Shown: in pieces, positions 14,495 through 22,454 of the stretch | Layout: each line of letters opens with the position of its first letter | Numbering within the stretch: position 1 is the first letter of the stretch | Assembly (NCBI GenBank): GCA_017476545.1 | Contig: JAFUZP010000011.1 | Span: 1 to 36,473, forward strand | Reading direction: 5' to 3' | Length of the DNA stretch: 36,473 nucleotides | Source of the DNA: Alloprevotella sp. | Lineage (GTDB): Bacteria > Bacteroidota > Bacteroidia > Bacteroidales > Bacteroidaceae | Notes under the pieces: generated by a model | Database searches by the model: none | Seen by the model: the letters and a program-made list of their open reading frames with translations, nothing else | Told to the model about the DNA's origin: nothing | Made by a program: the position numbers and the translations under genes

Positions 14495-15181
14495 ATGGAC
14501 GAAAGAATGAACGAGAACGCTGCGCCGTGCGCCGACGAGCGGGCTTTGGAGGCGGCTGTGGCAATGGCGGCGGGTGCTGCGCCGGTGGAGAAGAAGTACG
14601 TGAAGCCTGCGATGCAGGTGTTTCCGTTGGGTTGCGGGCTGCTGGCGGCGAGCGTACCTGCAGGGCCGCCCGTGCGGGTGGCTATAGGGGTGCTTTATGG
14701 GGTAGACTACTATTATGAGCCAGGTGGCGGCTGTTTTATTTATGAGGGGCCTCTTGGTTTCCGTACTCGTACAAATACGACCGGCTGTGGTGCTTTGCTT
14801 GATCCTGGCGTTCGTTATACAGAAGCCGGGGTAGGGAGTAATATTGAAACCGATGGTTGGTACTTTGAGTGTGGCGACGTGGTCGGCGGTTCCTCATTCC
14901 TTACTCAGTATGCAGCCAAGGCCACTGCCATGCGAAGCTATGTGGACGAATGCACCGACTGCGGGAATTTTATTTGGGCTTCCGGCGGCCTTTCCAGCGT
15001 CTGGTGTGGCAGTGGCTTGTATCCGACACCGGGGCTTACGCCCGACGTGGCCTTCAGCGGTGCGGACTGGGACGTGCAGGACTTCTTTGCCAATGCGGAG
15101 TTTGACGCGTGTTCCGGGGACGGCAGCACCTTCAGCGGTACGTATGACGGGCGCAGGTTCGAGGGGCGGATAAATGACTGA
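14495..15181 (+). CDS. YVKPxM-family protein of unknown function, paralogue 2
   Basis: A 228-aa protein. Residues 1-32 are Ala-rich and hydrophilic, then KKYVKPAMQVFPLGCGLLAAS (about 33-53). A variable centre follows with VDYYYEP, FECGDVVGGSSFLTQYA and a TDCGN Cys cluster. The C-terminal block TPGLTPDVAFSGADWDVQDFFANAEF...TFSGTYDGRRFEGRI is nearly the same as in the gene at 32757. No membrane helix or lipobox is seen. The constant-variable-constant layout, Cys content and local drop in GC in the middle point to diversification under selection or recombination. A role in secretion or as a modified peptide precursor would be speculation; no maturase or exporter is adjacent. Confidence 0.82.
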   Translation: MDERMNENAAPCADERALEAAVAMAAGAAPVEKKYVKPAMQVFPLGCGLLAASVPAGPPVRVAIGVLYGVDYYYEPGGGCFIYEGPLGFRTRTNTTGCGALLDPGVRYTEAGVGSNIETDGWYFECGDVVGGSSFLTQYAAKATAMRSYVDECTDCGNFIWASGGLSSVWCGSGLYPTPGLTPDVAFSGADWDVQDFFANAEFDACSGDGSTFSGTYDGRRFEGRIND

Positions 15182-15265
15182 CGCGCTACTGCAGACATAC
15201 TCCCCGGCGGAGGCTCTTTAGGGGGCGGTGGGTCGTGCTCAGAGGCCGAGCAGGTTGCGCAGGGG
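15182..15265. repeat. Duplicated 3' flank, copy 2
   Basis: The sequence after the stop of YVKPxM gene 2 aligns colinearly with 33420-33503 after gene 3: GACATACTCCCCGGCGGAGG then TTAGGGGG, then about 20 bp with two mismatches (GGCCGaGCAgGTTGCGCAGG). Here the last part is the end of the DUF2752 gene. CTCCCC/GGGG pairing could form a weak hairpin. Confidence 0.8.
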
Positions 15266-15613
15266 CCACCAGATAAGGAACAGGGCGAGGTAGGCGTAGA
15301 TGAGGCGTGGGCTGTGCGTGACGCGCTGCCACCGCCGCTTCCGCTCGCCGCGCAGGAGGATGTCGCTGACGAGGAGTGCGGCGAGGTAGGGCAGGGCGGG
15401 GATGAGGAAGAGGTTGAGGCGTGCGGCCTCGCGGAAGTGGCCGTGTAGGGCGGCGTGCAGGGCGCGCTGGAGTCCGCAGCCGGGGCAGCTGTAGCCGGTC
15501 AGTAGCCTTATGGGGCACTTCGGCATCAGGGCGTGCTCCGCCGGGTTGAGGGCGTAGAGCAGGGCAAGGAAGCCCAGGGCAGCGAGCAGCAGGGCTAAGT
15601 GGAGCGGCTTCAT
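15239..15613 (-). CDS. DUF2752 family membrane protein
   Basis: A 124-aa protein with three hydrophobic segments. The DUF2752 hallmark is CPIRLLTGYSCPGCGLQRALHAALHGHFREAARLN, with the two paired cysteines and the GCGxxRA motif, followed by membrane helices. Length is typical. Function of the family is unknown. It converges on YVKPxM gene 2 with 57 bp between stops. A short remnant of its 3' end lies after YVKPxM gene 3, so the two genes seem to have been duplicated together at some time. Confidence 0.88.
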   Translation of the reverse strand: MKPLHLALLLAALGFLALLYALNPAEHALMPKCPIRLLTGYSCPGCGLQRALHAALHGHFREAARLNLFLIPALPYLAALLVSDILLRGERKRRWQRVTHSPRLIYAYLALFLIWWPLRNLLGL

Positions 15614-15707
15614 GGGTGGCGGTTCGGGGTAAGCGTACAGGCTGCGCGGCCGGGGCGGGGGAGTGCCTGTGCCGGCCTGCGCAGCCTGTGGTGTCAGCGT
15701 GCGGGGG

Positions 15708-17168
15708 TTACTTGCGCGGGGCCTGCTTGAGGGTTTCCAGCACGAACTTCCAGTATTTCTCCACGCTGGGGATGTTGCACCGCTCGTTGGGGGTGTGCGG
15801 GCTGCGGAGCGTGGGGCCGAAGCTCACCATGTCCATCTCCGGATACTTGGCACCGATGACACCGCACTCCAGCCCGGCGTGTACGACCTGCACCTGGCTC
15901 TCCTGGTTGAAGAGCTGGCGGTAGATACCGGCCATGAGGGCCACGATCTCGCTCTTCGGATTGGGCTGCCAGGCGGGGTAGGCGTGGTCGTAGGTGACCT
16001 TCATGCCTGCCATGGCGAACGCGCTCTCCGTGGTCTCGGCGCAGCACTGGCGCATGGAGTCGCGGCTGGAGCGTACGAGTACGACGAAGGATGCCTTGCC
16101 TGCGGCGATGGTGACGATGCCGAGATTGGAGCTTGTCTCTACGATGTGGGGCACTTCGGGTATCATGCGCATCACGCCGTTGTGGCAGGCGCAGATGGCG
16201 TTCACGAGGTTGTCGGCGATTTCGGCGGGCACCTGCTTGGCGGGGAGGGGCACGTCCTCGACGTCTATCTCGAGGGCTTTCTCCACGGCGGCGTACTCGT
16301 CCTTGAAGACGCGCGCCCAGTCGGCGACGGCTTCCTCTTTGAAGGCTTCCACGTTCTCCTTGGGGAGCGTCAGCACGACCTCGGCCCGGTTGCAGATGGC
16401 GTTGCGCATGTTTCCGCCTTCCCATGTGCATAGGCAGGCCTCGTAGTTGGCCAGCGCGTCCTGCACGAGGCGGCCCATGAGCTTGTTGGCGTTGGCGCGG
16501 CCTTCGTTAATCTCCAGTCCGCTATGGCCGCCGAGCAGTCCCTTGATGGTTACCTTCAGGGCAGCGTCGGCCTTGTCGGTGTCCGCTTCCTGGTATTCCA
16601 GCTCCGCGTTCTGGTTCACGCCGCCTGCGGAGCCCACGATCATCTGTCCCTCCGTCTCGTCGTCAAGGTTAAGGAGGATTTCCCCCTTCAGCGTGTCGGC
16701 GCTCATGTGCTCTACGCCGTACATAGTCGTCTCCTCGTCGGCCGTGATGAAGCCCTCAAGCGGGCCGTGGGGTATAGTGTCGTCCTCGAAGATGCCCATG
16801 ATGGTGGCGACAGCCATGCCGTCGTCGGAGCCGAGCGTAGTGCCCCGCGCCTTCACCCAGTCGCCGTCAATGTACGTCTGTATGGGGTCGGTTTCGAAGT
16901 TGTGCGTACTCTCTTTCGTCTTCTGCGGCACCATGTCCATATGCCCCTGCAGGGTGATGACCTTACGGTTCTCGTAGCCGGGCGTGGCGGGCTTGTACAT
17001 CAGGATGTTGCCCGCCTGGTCCTGGAACGCCTCTACGTTGTGTTCCTTCGCCCAGTCGAGGAGGAATTTCTGCACCTTCTCCAGGTGGCCGCTCGGGCGC
17101 GGCACTTGCGTCAGCAGGTGGAAGTTTTTCCAGATGGCCTGCGGCTGTAGGTTCTTGATTTCGCTCAT
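15708..17168 (-). CDS. pepD: Aminoacyl-histidine dipeptidase (PepD, M20C)
   Basis: A 486-aa zinc dipeptidase of the M20 family, which hydrolyses Xaa-His dipeptides such as carnosine in the cytosol. The catalytic-site motifs are in order: LQGHMDMVPQ (His76, Asp78), TLGSDDGMAVA (Asp115/116) and ITADEETTMYGV (Glu145/146). Residues around HSGLEINEGRANANKLMGRL mark the lid/dimerisation domain, and a C-terminal AGLECGVIGAKYPEMDMVSFGPT segment completes the metal site. Length is normal for PepD. It follows the flippase-like gene by 12 bp and is probably co-transcribed. No defect seen. Confidence 0.95.
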   Translation of the reverse strand: MSEIKNLQPQAIWKNFHLLTQVPRPSGHLEKVQKFLLDWAKEHNVEAFQDQAGNILMYKPATPGYENRKVITLQGHMDMVPQKTKESTHNFETDPIQTYIDGDWVKARGTTLGSDDGMAVATIMGIFEDDTIPHGPLEGFITADEETTMYGVEHMSADTLKGEILLNLDDETEGQMIVGSAGGVNQNAELEYQEADTDKADAALKVTIKGLLGGHSGLEINEGRANANKLMGRLVQDALANYEACLCTWEGGNMRNAICNRAEVVLTLPKENVEAFKEEAVADWARVFKDEYAAVEKALEIDVEDVPLPAKQVPAEIADNLVNAICACHNGVMRMIPEVPHIVETSSNLGIVTIAAGKASFVVLVRSSRDSMRQCCAETTESAFAMAGMKVTYDHAYPAWQPNPKSEIVALMAGIYRQLFNQESQVQVVHAGLECGVIGAKYPEMDMVSFGPTLRSPHTPNERCNIPSVEKYWKFVLETLKQAPRK

Positions 17169-17180
17169 GTCTTTTTATTT

Positions 17181-18179
17181 TTAGGTTGATGTAGTGAATA
17201 TCTTCCCTGTGTGTTTCGGCACCATAAGCAGGTGCGCCCAGCCCCATGCGCCGAGGAGGACGACGAGTGCGGTCTGGATGGTGTGAACTACGAGTGCGAA
17301 GAGGATGGCCTGCGCCTCGCTGATGGCTGTCGGGTAGAGCAGTACGAGCATCGTCTTCACGGCAAAATGCCACGGACCCGCACCGTTGGGCGTTGGGACG
17401 AGGACGGCGAAGGAGCCGATGCAGAAGACGAGGAAGGCCGAGAGCGGGGATACGCCTGCCGTGAAGCCGAAGGAGAAGAAGGCTACGTAGAAGTGCAGGA
17501 AGTAGCACGCCCAGATGAGCAGGCTGTAGAGCAGGTAGAGCGGCAGGCTCCGCACGTTCTTCAGCGAGAGGATGCCCGCCCGCAGGTCGCGCAATAGGTC
17601 TTTACCGCTCCTCACATACCTGCTGAGGAGGTAGGCACCCGCCGCAACGGCCGTTGCGAGGCAGAGCGCCGTGACGAGGTAGCCCGTAGCCGTGAAGCGT
17701 CCGAGCAGGCTGTAGAGGTCAGTACCCGTCGTCTGGAGGAATTTTACGAAGACGGGGAGTTGCGTGAGGAGGGCCAGCGCCGTGAGCGCGGCAATCATGA
17801 TGGAATCGACGATGCGCTCCGTCACGACCGTCCCGAGGCTTTTGGCGAACGGCACGCCGTCGCTCCGCTGTAATGAACCGCAGCGCATCACCTCGCCGAT
17901 GCGGGGCACTACGAGGCTCGCGGCGTAGCTCAGGAAGATGGCATCCTCCGCCGTGCGGCGGCGCGGGTGTTCGCCCAGCGGTTCCAAGGCCAGCCGCCAG
18001 CGCCATGCCCGTACCTGCTGCGCCAACACACCGAAGACCAGGGAGAAAAGCATCCAGCCCCAGCGCATCTCCCCCGTCACACTGCGGAAGAACTCCCGCC
18101 AGTCCGTGCCCCGGTACATCCACCACAGGATGCCGATGGCGAGGGCGAAGGGGAGCAGTATGCGGAGCGTTTTTTTCAT
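17181..18179 (-). CDS. Flippase-like membrane protein (UPF0104 / LPG synthase TM domain family)
   Basis: A 332-aa protein with about eight hydrophobic segments and the family features: WWMYRGTDW near the N-terminus, YAASLVVPRIGEVMRCGSL and LVPTPNGAGPWHFAVKTML. These mark the lysylphosphatidylglycerol synthase-type transmembrane domain (UPF0104), whose members are thought to flip lipids or lipid-linked molecules. The catalytic aminoacyl-transferase part is absent, so it is not a full MprF. It starts back to back with ksgA, 84 bp apart, and precedes pepD by 12 bp. The substrate is unknown. Confidence 0.88.
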   Translation of the reverse strand: MKKTLRILLPFALAIGILWWMYRGTDWREFFRSVTGEMRWGWMLFSLVFGVLAQQVRAWRWRLALEPLGEHPRRRTAEDAIFLSYAASLVVPRIGEVMRCGSLQRSDGVPFAKSLGTVVTERIVDSIMIAALTALALLTQLPVFVKFLQTTGTDLYSLLGRFTATGYLVTALCLATAVAAGAYLLSRYVRSGKDLLRDLRAGILSLKNVRSLPLYLLYSLLIWACYFLHFYVAFFSFGFTAGVSPLSAFLVFCIGSFAVLVPTPNGAGPWHFAVKTMLVLLYPTAISEAQAILFALVVHTIQTALVVLLGAWGWAHLLMVPKHTGKIFTTST

Positions 18180-18209
18180 TTGGCGGCGTGTTAATTCGCG
18201 GTTTCGTGC

Positions 18210-18248
18210 TATCTTTGCAATGTTTGTGCAGTCTTAGTCGCAAAAGTA
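18210..18248. promoter_or_regulatory. Divergent promoters for ksgA and the flippase-like gene
   Basis: On the plus strand TATCTTTG at 18210-18217 is the -7 box for ksgA. On the minus strand TACTTTTG (18248 to 18241) is the -7 box for the flippase gene. The two transcripts overlap at their 5' ends by about 20-30 nt, so firing of one could interfere with the other. Confidence 0.65.
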
Positions 18249-18263
18249 GCCAAAAGAAATGAT

Positions 18264-19061
18264 ATGAAGTCCGTTCGTCCGAAAAAAAATCTCGGCCAGC
18301 ATTTCCTGACCGACCTCGGTGTGGCGCGTCGCATAGCCGACACGGTGGATGCCGCCCCGGCCCTGCCCGTCCTGGAAGTGGGGCCCGGTATGGGTGTACT
18401 CACGCAGTTCCTGCTGCCGAAGGGGCGTCCCGTGAAAGTGGTGGAGATAGACCGCGAGAGTGTGGCCTACCTCCGTGAGCGGTGGCCCGAGCTCCGGGAG
18501 AACATTCTGGGCGAGGACTTCCTGCGGATGGACTTGTGGCGCGTATTCGGCGGTGAGCCGTTTGTCCTTACCGGCAATTACCCTTACGACATCTCCTCGC
18601 AGATATTCTTCAAGATGCTGGACAACCGCGAGCTCATCCCCTGCTGTACGGGCATGGTGCAGCGCGAGATGGCCGAGCGCATCGCCGCCCGCCCTGGCAC
18701 GAAGGCCTACGGCATCCTCTCCGTCCTGCTGCACCTGTGGTATGACGTGGAGCTGCTCTTCACCGTGCCGCCGGGTGTCTTCAACCCGCCGCCGAAGGTG
18801 CAGAGCGCGGTTGTCCGCCTGACGCGCAATGAGGTGCGGGACTGCGGCTGCGACGAGGCGTTGCTGAAGCGGATCGTGAAGGGTACGTTCCAGCAACGGC
18901 GCAAGATGCTGCGCGTGAGCCTGCGTCCCGTGCTTTCCCAACTGGCGGGCGGGCGCGACTGGAGCGGCTTCCTCGCTTCCGGGGGGCTTACGCGGCGGCC
19001 CGAGCAGCTGGCGGTGGCGGACTTCGTACAGCTGACAAACGATATTGCTGCACACATATAA
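18264..19061 (+). CDS. rsmA: 16S rRNA dimethyladenosine transferase (KsgA/RsmA)
   Basis: A 265-aa SAM-dependent enzyme that dimethylates the two adjacent adenosines in helix 45 of 16S rRNA and checks 30S assembly. Motifs: KKNLGQHFL at residues 7-15, SAM motif I VLEVGPGMGVLTQ (from residue 37), and the catalytic NYPYDISS at residues 105-112 (the canonical N-x-P-Y). A small C-terminal helical domain follows (LLKRIVKGTFQQRRKMLRVSL). Length is normal. It has its own promoter and ends at a strong hairpin. Confidence 0.96.
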   Translation: MKSVRPKKNLGQHFLTDLGVARRIADTVDAAPALPVLEVGPGMGVLTQFLLPKGRPVKVVEIDRESVAYLRERWPELRENILGEDFLRMDLWRVFGGEPFVLTGNYPYDISSQIFFKMLDNRELIPCCTGMVQREMAERIAARPGTKAYGILSVLLHLWYDVELLFTVPPGVFNPPPKVQSAVVRLTRNEVRDCGCDEALLKRIVKGTFQQRRKMLRVSLRPVLSQLAGGRDWSGFLASGGLTRRPEQLAVADFVQLTNDIAAHI

Positions 19062-19069
19062 TATATTAT

Positions 19070-19105
19070 AAGAGGGGGGGCGAACTCCAGTTCACCCCCC
19101 CTCTT
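19070..19105. terminator. Bidirectional terminator after rsmA
   Basis: AAGAGGGGGGG (19070-19080) pairs with CCCCCCCTCTT (19095-19105), with an inner GAAC/GTTC pair. It lies between convergent rsmA and the small gene at 19146. A proper T-run is missing on the plus strand. Confidence 0.7.
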
Positions 19106-19145
19106 GTGCATTCTTGCAGCCCGCTCACGTCCCGCGCGCAGACGC

Positions 19146-19331
19146 TTATTCAATGTCGTCCCACAGCGATGGTTTCCCGTTGCGGGCGGAAGTGCCGTCG
19201 CCGTAGTTCTTCTTTCGCGTCCACTGGTCGTCCGTCTCCTTCCCGTCGCTGCCGATGACGAATCCTGCCAGGCCGTCGCGGGAATATAGCTCTATGATGC
19301 GGAGCCGTGGGGCGGTGTATGTTTTCTTCAT
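19146..19331 (-). CDS. Small YxxP-motif protein (61 aa), distant relative of the YVKPxM start
   Basis: A 61-aa protein starting MKKTYTAPRLRIIELYSRDGLAG, which shares the K-x-Y-x-x-P-x-(5)-L spacing and a small-residue stretch with the N-terminal segment of the three larger YVKPxM proteins. The rest is hydrophilic (GSDGKETDDQW...SLWDDIE) and lacks Cys. Short proteins beginning like this are abundant in Bacteroidota and have no function known to me. A -7-like box lies 22 bp upstream of the start, and a terminator separates the 3' end from rsmA, so it is an independent unit. Confidence 0.7.
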   Translation of the reverse strand: MKKTYTAPRLRIIELYSRDGLAGFVIGSDGKETDDQWTRKKNYGDGTSARNGKPSLWDDIE

Positions 19332-19352
19332 GCTTGCCGTTTGCTTTCGCTG

Positions 19353-19360
19353 CGAAGGTA
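19353..19360 (-). promoter_or_regulatory. -7 box for the 61-aa gene
   Basis: Minus-strand TACCTTCG (19360 to 19353) matches TAnnTTTG at all but one base and lies 22 bp upstream of the start codon. Confidence 0.5.
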
Positions 19361-19476
19361 CGTCTTTCCGCAGAAAAGGTGAAGTGGCGCGCCCGTTTTC
19401 TTTGCTTTGACGGGCTTTTTGTGCAGGTAAGTCGGGACTGTGTATAGGGTCTTACCGACGAAATAGTGCCGCATCA

Positions 19477-19508
19477 TTTGTCCTATTGGCGGATAATGCT
19501 TACTTTTG
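19477..19508 (+). promoter_or_regulatory. Promoter for rfbB
   Basis: TTTG at 19477-19480, a 20-bp spacer and TACTTTTG at 19501-19508: an exact match to the Bacteroidota consensus on both boxes. The start codon follows 70 bp later. Confidence 0.85.
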
Positions 19509-19577
19509 CTTCGTCAATGCGCCGTCCGCAGGCGCGTAACGCAGCGGACAGCCCCTGTTCAACCCAAAAGAATATAG

Positions 19578-20717
19578 ATGAAGACATATCTTGTGACCGG
19601 TGGTGCCGGCTTTATCGGTTCTAATTTCGTCAAATACATGCTGCGGCAGCACGAGAATATCCGCATCGTGGTGCTTGACGCGCTCACCTACGCCGGTTAC
19701 CTCGGGACAATCGACGCGGACATAGACAATGACCGCTGTACGTTTGTGCGTGGCGACATCTGCGACCGGGAACTGGTGGACAGCCTCTTCGCCCAGTACC
19801 GCTTTGACGTGGTAGTGAATTTCGCCGCTGAGAGTCACGTGGACCGCAGTATAGAGAACCCGCAGCTTTTCTTGCAGACAAACATCCTCGGCACGCAGAA
19901 CCTGTTGGACTGCGCCCGCCGTGCGTGGGTGAACGGCAAGGACGCGCAGGGCTACCCGACGTGGCAGGACGGTGTGCGCTACCACCAGGTTTCCACGGAC
20001 GAAGTTTACGGCTCGCTCGGGCCGACCGGCTTCTTCACGGAGGATACCCCCCTGCAGCCCCACAGCCCCTATAGTGCGTCGAAGACCAGCGCCGACCTCG
20101 TCGTCATGGCCTACCGCGACACCTACCACATGCCTGTAAGCATCACGCGATGCTCCAACAACTACGGCCCCTACCACTTCCCCGAGAAGCTCATCCCGCT
20201 GATGATTAACAATGTGCTCGAGGGGAAGAAACTCCCTGTCTATGGGCAGGGGACGAACGTGCGCGACTGGCTCTACGTCGAAGACCACTGCAAGGCCATC
20301 GACCTCGTGGTGAACGAGGCCGCAGACGGCAGTATCTACAACGTGGGCGGGCACAACGAGCGGCAGAACATAGAGATAGTGCGCATCATCATACGCACCA
20401 TCCGTCGTCTGATGGAGGAGCGTCCCGAATTCCGCGCCTTGCTGAAGCGGCAGGACAAGGATGCCGATGGACAGATTGACATCTCATGGATTAATGACGA
20501 CCTCATCACTTATGTGAAAGACCGCCTCGGGCACGACCAACGCTACGGTATTGATCCGTCGCGCATCAAGGCCGACCTGGGCTGGTACCCGGAGACGACC
20601 TTCGAGGTGGGCATAGAGAAGACCATCCTCTGGAACCTCGAGCACCGTGACTGGGTGCAGGCCGTCAGCGGCTCGGACTACCAGACGTATTACGAGCGGA
20701 TGTACGCAGGCAGATGA
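19578..20717 (+). CDS. rfbB: dTDP-glucose 4,6-dehydratase
   Basis: A 379-aa extended short-chain dehydrogenase/reductase that converts dTDP-glucose to dTDP-4-keto-6-deoxyglucose, the second step toward dTDP-L-rhamnose for surface polysaccharide. The NAD-binding TGGAGFIGSNF is at residues 7-17. The catalytic triad region shows TDE (140-142) in QVSTDEVYGSL and YSASK (165-169). NNYGPYHFPEKLIPL follows, as expected. The rest of the pathway (rfbA, rfbC, rfbD) is not in the window, so it appears to stand alone here. The protein is slightly longer than many RfbB because of inserts around residues 118-130 and 275-300, which I believe occur in Bacteroidota versions. Confidence 0.95.
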   Translation: MKTYLVTGGAGFIGSNFVKYMLRQHENIRIVVLDALTYAGYLGTIDADIDNDRCTFVRGDICDRELVDSLFAQYRFDVVVNFAAESHVDRSIENPQLFLQTNILGTQNLLDCARRAWVNGKDAQGYPTWQDGVRYHQVSTDEVYGSLGPTGFFTEDTPLQPHSPYSASKTSADLVVMAYRDTYHMPVSITRCSNNYGPYHFPEKLIPLMINNVLEGKKLPVYGQGTNVRDWLYVEDHCKAIDLVVNEAADGSIYNVGGHNERQNIEIVRIIIRTIRRLMEERPEFRALLKRQDKDADGQIDISWINDDLITYVKDRLGHDQRYGIDPSRIKADLGWYPETTFEVGIEKTILWNLEHRDWVQAVSGSDYQTYYERMYAGR

Positions 20718-20756
20718 ACTCTTGCGGCCCGTTCCGTGGGCAGCGGGAGAATTTGG

Positions 20757-20870
20757 AGGGGAAGTTAAAGAGGAAGTTATGCCCATTCGGGCGGGCAGGA
20801 CAATAGTCTCACGATTGTTTTTAGTACTATTGTCTGGCGCGAAGCGCCTAGCTTCCTTTTTAACTTCCCT
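20757..20870 (+). repeat. Cloverleaf-like nested inverted repeat
   Basis: An outer stem of about 18 bp is formed by 20757-20776 (AGGGGAAGTTAAAGAGGAAG) and 20852-20870 (CTTCCTTTTTAACTTCCCT), with one bulge and one wobble. Within it lie three hairpins: TGCCC/GGGCA (20780-20797), GACAATAGT/ACTATTGTC (20799-20834, 18-nt loop) and GGCGC-GAA-GCGCC (20836-20848). The result is a four-way junction, 40 bp past the rfbB stop. It could be a terminator region, a stable RNA or a small mobile-element remnant. No direct repeat flanks were found by eye. Confidence 0.65.
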
Positions 20871-21015
20871 TCCGTAATGCCCTTTTTGCCTACCTACCTT
20901 TTCCTACCCTGTTGCCTACCAGCCCTTAAAGCCAAGCGTCACCGCCATCCGCAGGGCCGCTTGTTCCGTATCCGAGTCCCGGCTGCGCGTCGCCGCCGGC
21001 AGACAGGGGGGAAAC

Positions 21016-21095
21016 TACCCATAGGGTCACGGCGGACTAACCCTATGGGTAGGAAAAATTAACCCTGCGGTTAGGATAAACTAACCGCAGGGTTA
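21016..21095. repeat. 22-bp phased palindrome array 3 (4 units)
   Basis: Units begin at 21016, 21038, 21060 and 21082, exactly 22 bp apart. The first two are TACCCATAGGGTCA and TAACCCTATGGGTA; the last two are TAACCCTGCGGTTA and its reverse complement. Spacers are CGGCGGAC, GGAAAAAT and GGATAAAC. The array lies between convergent rfbB and purA, so it is not tied to a promoter here. Apart from this array and the cloverleaf, 20871-21172 shows nothing supported. Confidence 0.9.
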
Positions 21096-21172
21096 CGGAA
21101 TACTATCGCTGCCTGCCAGTTTCCTCTGGCGGTTCATGAACCTTTTGCACCCTTTACCTTCCCGTTACTCTC

Positions 21173-22441
21173 CTACCTTAGTATTGTCGCCTCGCGGTCC
21201 GGGCTGACGCTTACTATCTTGATGGGGGTCTGCAACTCGCGCTCCAGATAGTCGATGTATGCCCTGAAAGGCGCGGGGAAGTCCGCCTCGTCGCGCAGGG
21301 CGGTGAGCGGTGTCTGCCAGCCGGGGAGCTCTTCGTAAACGGCCTCCCAGCCCTCTGTGTCGTAGGGCATCGTGTCCGTCACTTCGCCGCCCTTGCGGTA
21401 GGCGGTGCAGACGCGGATGGAGGCGAAGGTGTCCAGCACGTCGCTCTTCATCATCACAAGGTCCGTCACGCCGTTAATCATGATGGCGTACTTCAGGGCT
21501 ACGAGGTCAATCCAGCCGCAGCGGCGGTTGCGCCCCGTCACGGCACCGTACTCGTGGCCGATGTCGCGCAGGCGGTCGCCTGTCTCGTCGAAGAGTTCTA
21601 CGGGAAACGGCCCTGAGCCGACGCGCGTGGAGTAGGCCTTGAAGATGCCGTACACGTGACCGATGCGCTGCGGGGCGACGCCGAGGCCGGTGCATACGCC
21701 GCCGACCGTCGTGGAGGAGGAGGAAACGAAGGGGTAGGTGCCGTGGTCAATGTCGAGCAGCGAGCCCTGCGCGCCTTCGGCCAGCACACTCTTTCCCTCG
21801 GCCAGCAGACGGTTGATCTCAACCTCCGTGTCGGTCAGCGGGAACTGCTTCATGTATTCTACGCCCTGCATCCAGCGAGCCTCTTCCCCGGCGATGTCGT
21901 AGTCCGTGAATCCCAGGTCGCGGAGTATCTGCTCATGGCGCGCCTTGAGACGGGCGTATTTCTCTGGAAAGTTTTCGAGGATGTCTCCCACGCGGAGGCC
22001 TACGCGGGTCGCCTTGTCGCTGTAGGTGGGGCCGATGCCCTTGCCTGTGGTCCCGACCTTGTCCTTCCCCTTGGCGGCTTCGTAGGCGCGGTCGAGGAGG
22101 CGGTGCGTTGGCAGTATGAGGTGGGCGCGGCGGCTTATGTGGAGGCGGTCCGTCAAGGTGTATCCCGCTGCCTCAAGCTCTTGCGCCTCCTGCATGAAGA
22201 GGTCGGGCGCGATGACGCAGCCGTTGCCGATGACGTTCAGTGCGCCATCGTTGAAAATGCCTGAGGGAATGGAGCGGAGGACGAACTTCTTTCCTCCGAA
22301 TATGATGGTGTGTCCCGCATTCGGGCCGCCTGCGAAGCGCGCAACCACGTCGTAGCGCGGCGTGAAGAAGTCCACGACTTTGCCTTTGCCTTCGTCACCG
22401 AAGACGATGCCTAGCAGGGCATCCACTTTTCCTTTTTCCAT
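21173..22441 (-). CDS. purA: Adenylosuccinate synthetase
   Basis: A 422-aa enzyme that joins IMP and aspartate using GTP, the first committed step from IMP to AMP. The GTP-binding P-loop GDEGKGK is at residues 15-21, and the AGHTI segment with its active-site His follows near residue 40. GTTGKGIGPTYSDKATRVGLRVGD and the C-terminal TGRNRRCGWIDLVALKYA are family signatures. Length is normal. It starts 13 bp after the stop of the CotH protein gene on the same strand, so at least part of its transcription may come from that upstream promoter. Confidence 0.97.
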   Translation of the reverse strand: MEKGKVDALLGIVFGDEGKGKVVDFFTPRYDVVARFAGGPNAGHTIIFGGKKFVLRSIPSGIFNDGALNVIGNGCVIAPDLFMQEAQELEAAGYTLTDRLHISRRAHLILPTHRLLDRAYEAAKGKDKVGTTGKGIGPTYSDKATRVGLRVGDILENFPEKYARLKARHEQILRDLGFTDYDIAGEEARWMQGVEYMKQFPLTDTEVEINRLLAEGKSVLAEGAQGSLLDIDHGTYPFVSSSSTTVGGVCTGLGVAPQRIGHVYGIFKAYSTRVGSGPFPVELFDETGDRLRDIGHEYGAVTGRNRRCGWIDLVALKYAIMINGVTDLVMMKSDVLDTFASIRVCTAYRKGGEVTDTMPYDTEGWEAVYEELPGWQTPLTALRDEADFPAPFRAYIDYLERELQTPIKIVSVSPDREATILR

Positions 22442-22454
22442 AATCTGTGTTTGT

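Noticed and set aside
15663-16433. Plus-strand 256-codon open frame
   Set aside because: Antisense to pepD, whose motifs are all intact.
19500-20354. Minus-strand 284-codon open frame
   Set aside because: Antisense to rfbB, which has all family motifs and a consensus promoter.
20757-20870. Insertion sequence
   Set aside because: No transposase frame and no flanking direct repeats were seen; only a structured inverted repeat can be supported.
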